From contig JAHZHZ010000003.1 in assembly GCA_019419995.1 (NCBI GenBank), positions 62,001-126,000 on the forward strand: a stretch of 64,000 nucleotides of DNA, written 5' to 3'. The stretch comes from Clostridiales bacterium. GTDB taxonomy: Bacteria; Bacillota; Clostridia; Christensenellales; Aristaeellaceae. Positions 60,543 through 64,000 of this stretch are shown in pieces. The position numbers were made by a program, and so were the translations under genes. The first letter of the stretch is position 1; every line of letters begins with the position of its first letter. A model generated the notes under the pieces. That model was not told the DNA's origin. It worked only from the letters and a program-made list of their open reading frames with translations, and ran no database searches.

Positions 60543-62618
60543 ATGCCCATACGCGTGTTGGATGCAGCGACGGTAGGAAGAATAGCCGCCGGAGAAGTGG
60601 TGGAGCGGCCCAGTTCCGTGGTTAAGGAACTGATGGAAAATTCTCTGGACGCCGGCGCCAGTTCCATTACCGTGGAGATTCGGGGCGGCGGAATCGAATA
60701 TCTGCGGGTCACGGACAACGGTTGCGGGATCGAAGCGGGCCAGGTGCGGATGGCCTTTGAAAATCATGCCACTTCCAAACTTCAGCGTGCAGAACAACTG
60801 GAGGATATACGCACTCTGGGTTTTCGCGGCGAGGCGCTTCCTTCCATCGCTGCGGTTTCCCGCGTGGAGATGACCACCCGGGCCCAGGGGCAGCAGAGCG
60901 GGATGAAGTACAGCTGCGAGGGCGGCCAAAATATCCGCCTTCAGGAGGCGGGCTGTCCTCAGGGCACTACGCTGATCATGCGGGACCTGTTTTTCAACGT
61001 TCCTGTGCGTCGGGCGTTCCTCAAAAAGCCCTCCTATGAGGGAGGGCTGGTGAGCGATGCGGTGGCGCGGTTGTTGCTGGGCAATCCCGATGTATCCGTG
61101 CGCCTGATTAACGGAGGGAAGACCCTCTATCACAGTTTCGGCGATGGAAAACTGCGCCACGCCGTGTTCGCCGTTTACGGACGGGAAACGGCTGAATCCA
61201 TGGTGGAGCTGGATGCCGGAGAGGGCGGAACGCGCATCCATGGGCTCATCGGTGTGGGAGAATTGGCAAAGGCCACTCGCGCCCATCAGTATTTTTTCAT
61301 TAATGGTCGGTCCGTGCGCTGTCCGCTCCTGTCCCGTGCGCTGGAACAGGTGTGCCGGAGCCGGGTCACCATCGGCCTGTATCCCATGTGCGTGCTGAAC
61401 TTGGTTCTTCCGCCCACCAGCGTGGATGTGAATGTGCATCCCAACAAGTTGGAAGTGCGCTTCCGGGATGAGGAAATGATGCGCACCGTATGCGAAGAAC
61501 TAATTGCCCGGGCCTTTGCCGGCGAGAAGGTTCTTCAGGTGGAGAAGATCACATCTCAAGCCCCGCGGGTAGAGCGGCGCGTGGAGTTGAGGGAGATCCC
61601 CCTCTCTTCTGTAGCGGAGCGGGAAAAGATCAGGGAAGCGGGCGACGGGGCCGCTCCCGGTCAGTTGCCCTCGGGGATGGTTTCGCCTCTATCGAAAGCA
61701 ACGCTGAATGATGCGCAGGCTTCCGCTCCCCGGATGCCGCCGCTAAGTCAGGAGACAAGCGCGGCCACTTCGGCAAATGACAGGCCCCAAATGCCGCCGC
61801 TGCCCGTTCCCTCTGCGCCACAGCAGCTGAAACTGGAATTTCGCGCACCTTCCAACGAAAAATTGCGGGAGAATCAATTTGCCTCGGACGGCCAGGAGAA
61901 TGTGAAAACCATAAGTGAAATGGAGCCGTCGGCCCAGAACAGGGCGCCTGCACCAGAGGCAAAGCGTGGGGAGCCCAGCGCGCTTCAGGCGGACGCCGAA
62001 GCTGCACGAACCGGGCAGCAGGGAAATGCAGTTCCCTCAAGGGAAGAAGTGCCCTTCCGAGTGATTGGCGTGGCTTTTAAGACGTACATCCTGGTGGAGG
62101 CGGGGGACAGCCTGCTGCTGATCGACCAGCACGCCGCGCACGAGCGCCTGCAGTATGAGCGCTTTATGGCCCGGGCAGAGCAGGGGACTGCCAGCCAGCA
62201 GTTGCTCACGCCCCTCATCTTCCAACTTTCCGCCCGGGAAATGGCCGTGGTGGAAGAGAATGTTGAAACGCTGCGGGCAGCGGGCTATGAAGTGGAACCC
62301 TTTGGGGAAAGCGATATTCGCGTCACGGCCGTTCCCTTTGTGATGGGACGTTCGGAGCTTCGTCCGCTGTTTCTGGAAATGCTTCAGTCCCTGAATCAGC
62401 TTCGGTCCGCCACGGTGGACGCCCGCCGGGCACAGGTTATTCAGATGGCCTGCAAGAGCGCGGTGAAAGCGGGAGACGCCCTGTCGGAATCGGAAATCGG
62501 CGCGCTGATTTCCGACCTGCTGGAGACAGGGGCGCCCCCCACCTGTCCCCATGGCCGGCCGGTAGTGAAGGCCATTCACCGCCGGGAACTGGAAAAGATG
62601 TTTAAACGGATTCAATGA
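60543..62618 (+). CDS. mutL: DNA mismatch repair protein MutL (endonuclease type)
   Basis: 691 residues. Start MPIRVLDAATVGRI at 60543 has GGAGG 8 bases upstream; a longer frame overlapping mutS is not supported. The GHKL ATPase half has NSLDAG, DNGCGI and GFRGEAL motifs (about 1-330). A low-complexity linker (about 335-500) leads to the C-terminal domain with the metal-dependent endonuclease motif DQHA-x2-E-R-x4-E (Asp528) and CPHGRP. The endonuclease motif is typical of bacteria without MutH, so strand incision is by MutL itself. Overlaps miaA by 4 bases. Confidence 0.97.
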   Translation: MPIRVLDAATVGRIAAGEVVERPSSVVKELMENSLDAGASSITVEIRGGGIEYLRVTDNGCGIEAGQVRMAFENHATSKLQRAEQLEDIRTLGFRGEALPSIAAVSRVEMTTRAQGQQSGMKYSCEGGQNIRLQEAGCPQGTTLIMRDLFFNVPVRRAFLKKPSYEGGLVSDAVARLLLGNPDVSVRLINGGKTLYHSFGDGKLRHAVFAVYGRETAESMVELDAGEGGTRIHGLIGVGELAKATRAHQYFFINGRSVRCPLLSRALEQVCRSRVTIGLYPMCVLNLVLPPTSVDVNVHPNKLEVRFRDEEMMRTVCEELIARAFAGEKVLQVEKITSQAPRVERRVELREIPLSSVAEREKIREAGDGAAPGQLPSGMVSPLSKATLNDAQASAPRMPPLSQETSAATSANDRPQMPPLPVPSAPQQLKLEFRAPSNEKLRENQFASDGQENVKTISEMEPSAQNRAPAPEAKRGEPSALQADAEAARTGQQGNAVPSREEVPFRVIGVAFKTYILVEAGDSLLLIDQHAAHERLQYERFMARAEQGTASQQLLTPLIFQLSAREMAVVEENVETLRAAGYEVEPFGESDIRVTAVPFVMGRSELRPLFLEMLQSLNQLRSATVDARRAQVIQMACKSAVKAGDALSESEIGALISDLLETGAPPTCPHGRPVVKAIHRRELEKMFKRIQ

Positions 62619-63553
62619 GTATGAAGGAAAAGTTGATTGTCATTGCGGGGCCAACGGCTTCGGGAAAGACGGCCTGCGCCGTAGCCCTGTGTCAGAAGAT
62701 CGGCGGAGAAGTGGTCTCCGCCGATTCCATGCAGCTGTACAGGGGCATGGAAATTCTCAGTGCCCGTCCCACACTGGGTGAGATGGGGGGAATCCCCCAC
62801 CACATGATGGGCGTGGCCGGACCACAGGAGAAATATTCCGCTGCCCGCTACCGGGATGAAGCCAATGCCGTCATACGAGAGATCCTTGCCCGTGGGAAAC
62901 AGCCGGTGCTCTGTGGCGGGACGGGATTATACATCAACGCCGTTACCCGCCCCATGGATTTTTCCCAAAAGTGCGACGACGCGCTGAGAAAATCCCTGCT
63001 GGAGTTGGCACAGCAGCCTGGGGGAAGACAGAGGCTGCATCAGATGTTGCGTGAGATTGATCCTGAAGCGGCCCAAAAGCTGCATCCCAACGATGTGCGA
63101 CGGGTGAGCCGAGCCATCGAGGTGTTTCGTCTCACGGGGAAGACCCAGAGCGAACAGGCACGGCTGGATGCCATGCGCCAGGGAAATTATCGGGAAACGC
63201 TGTTTGTGCTGCGGTGGCCCCGGGAGGAGCTCTATCGTCGCATCAATCAGCGGGTGGATGAAATGGTGAAGGCGGGATTGATCGATGAGGTGCGCGCCCT
63301 GCGCTCCGGCCCACGAGAGCATCCCACGGCCCTTCAGGCGATCGGCTACAAGGAAATAGCGGCGGCTTTGGAGGGGCGGATGTCCATGGAGGACGCCATC
63401 TCTCTGGTGAAGCAGCTTACCCGCAACTACGCCAAAAAGCAGTTGACCTGGTTCCAGAGGGACCAGCGGGCAGTGTGGATCGATGCCATGGGTAAGGATG
63501 CCGCTGGGATTGCGGAAGAAATGTGCAAATATTTGGAGGAGAATGCGCTATGA
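62615..63553 (+). CDS. miaA: tRNA dimethylallyltransferase
   Basis: Transfers dimethylallyl to A37 of tRNAs reading U-starting codons, the first step before MiaB. 312 residues. P-loop IAGPTASGKT at the N terminus, the SADSMQLYRGM motif, VLCGGTGLY, and the family insertion region. Start overlaps the mutL stop (ATGA) and its stop overlaps the start of the next gene, so mutL-miaA-next are coupled. The hfq gene that often follows miaA in Bacillota is not present between miaA and its neighbour. Confidence 0.97.
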   Translation: MSMKEKLIVIAGPTASGKTACAVALCQKIGGEVVSADSMQLYRGMEILSARPTLGEMGGIPHHMMGVAGPQEKYSAARYRDEANAVIREILARGKQPVLCGGTGLYINAVTRPMDFSQKCDDALRKSLLELAQQPGGRQRLHQMLREIDPEAAQKLHPNDVRRVSRAIEVFRLTGKTQSEQARLDAMRQGNYRETLFVLRWPREELYRRINQRVDEMVKAGLIDEVRALRSGPREHPTALQAIGYKEIAAALEGRMSMEDAISLVKQLTRNYAKKQLTWFQRDQRAVWIDAMGKDAAGIAEEMCKYLEENAL

Positions 63554-64000
63554 AAATCAACATGCCCCGGGTGAGCCAGGCGGTGGAACAACTGATCGTG
63601 CGTGCCGAGGCGGATTGTGCCGAGGCGTTTGCCCGCATAGACGGAATCGAATTGAATAATACCCGAAAGGTGATCGAAGCCTTCCAGCGGCACAGGGTTT
63701 CCGGCCGACATTTTGCACCCACCACAGGCTATGGTTACGACGATATCGGCCGGGACACGCTGGGTGAGATCTTTGCCGAAGTGCTGGGCGTGGAAGCGGC
63801 GTTGGTGCGGCCCCAGATTGTCTCTGGAACCCATGCGCTGGCACTGTGCCTCTTCGGTGTGTTGCGTCCGGGGGATGTGCTGCTCTGCGGTGCGGGCAAA
63901 CCGTATGACACCATGGAGGAAGTGATCGGCCTTTCCGGAGAGGCGGGAAGTGGTTCTCTGAAGGATCTGGGGGTGGGATACCGTCAGGTGGAACTCCGGG
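63550..64000 (+). CDS. Methionine gamma-lyase-like PLP protein (YnbB, 'aluminium resistance' family), 5' part
   Basis: The first 150 residues are visible and the frame runs off the window edge. The HFAPTTGYGYDDIGRDTLGE and ALVRPQIVSGTHALAL motifs (each quoted in full) match the PLP-dependent YnbB family annotated as methionine gamma-lyase or aluminium resistance protein. The PLP lysine lies beyond the edge. Its location after miaA is the conserved place of ynbB in Bacillota. Confidence 0.85.
   Translation, partial: MKINMPRVSQAVEQLIVRAEADCAEAFARIDGIELNNTRKVIEAFQRHRVSGRHFAPTTGYGYDDIGRDTLGEIFAEVLGVEAALVRPQIVSGTHALALCLFGVLRPGDVLLCGAGKPYDTMEEVIGLSGEAGSGSLKDLGVGYRQVELR

Overview
The window looks like a chromosomal segment of a low-to-mid GC Gram-positive bacterium, most likely a member of the Clostridia (Bacillota). 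The evidence is strong AGGAGG-type ribosome binding sites, near-consensus housekeeping promoters with 17-base spacers, a T-box leader in front of hisS-aspS, LytR-CpsA-Psr (LCP) proteins beside a CpsBCD-type tyrosine kinase module, an LPxSG-type wall sorting signal, and the gene order miaB / YlbF-YmcA family / mutS / mutL / miaA / PLP lyase. I saw no rRNA, tRNA, CRISPR array, insertion sequence or phage gene.

Layout. 1-5.3 kb: the tail of an unrecognised gene, the T-box controlled hisS-aspS operon, a free-standing structured RNA with its own promoter and terminator, and manA. 5.3-8.8 kb: a nuclease-helicase fusion and an XpaC-like membrane protein. 8.9-12.5 kb: a two-component system with a PepSY-like secreted protein, next to a secreted two-repeat protein whose promoter carries a tandem OmpR-class operator. 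12.5-17.2 kb: cell-surface genes (six-repeat peptidoglycan-binding lipoprotein, polytopic membrane protein, small LPQSG-anchored Ig-like protein). 17.3-21 kb: tgt, yajC and a DEAD-box RNA helicase. 21-26.6 kb: a second two-component system, a LysR regulator, a small membrane protein and a MATE transporter. 26.6-32.8 kb: argF-carA-carB, in which CarB is continuous with a diaminopimelate epimerase domain. 32.9-37.4 kb: an orphan amino-acid binding protein, tlyA, a CAP-domain protein, a second MATE transporter and folA.

37.5-49 kb is a cell-envelope polysaccharide region. It has a long leader, a degenerate LCP protein, CpsC/CpsD/CpsB homologues and two tandem LCP proteins, then a decayed rmlD gene, glmS, enolase and a fourth LCP protein. 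No glycosyltransferase, flippase or polymerase lies beside the kinase module. 49-52 kb holds an orphan sugar-type binding protein behind a palindromic operator, and lysA. 52-64 kb is a tightly overlapping co-directional block: two radical-SAM/DUF2344 genes, rng, miaB, a YlbF-family gene with a cysteine-rich tail, mutS, mutL, miaA and the start of a methionine gamma-lyase-like gene.

The observations most worth follow-up are the CarB-DapF fusion with its altered epimerase active site, the structured RNA at about 3912-4133, the full-length rmlD pseudogene at about 43200-44000, and the tandem TTTAAT operator at 12438-12454.
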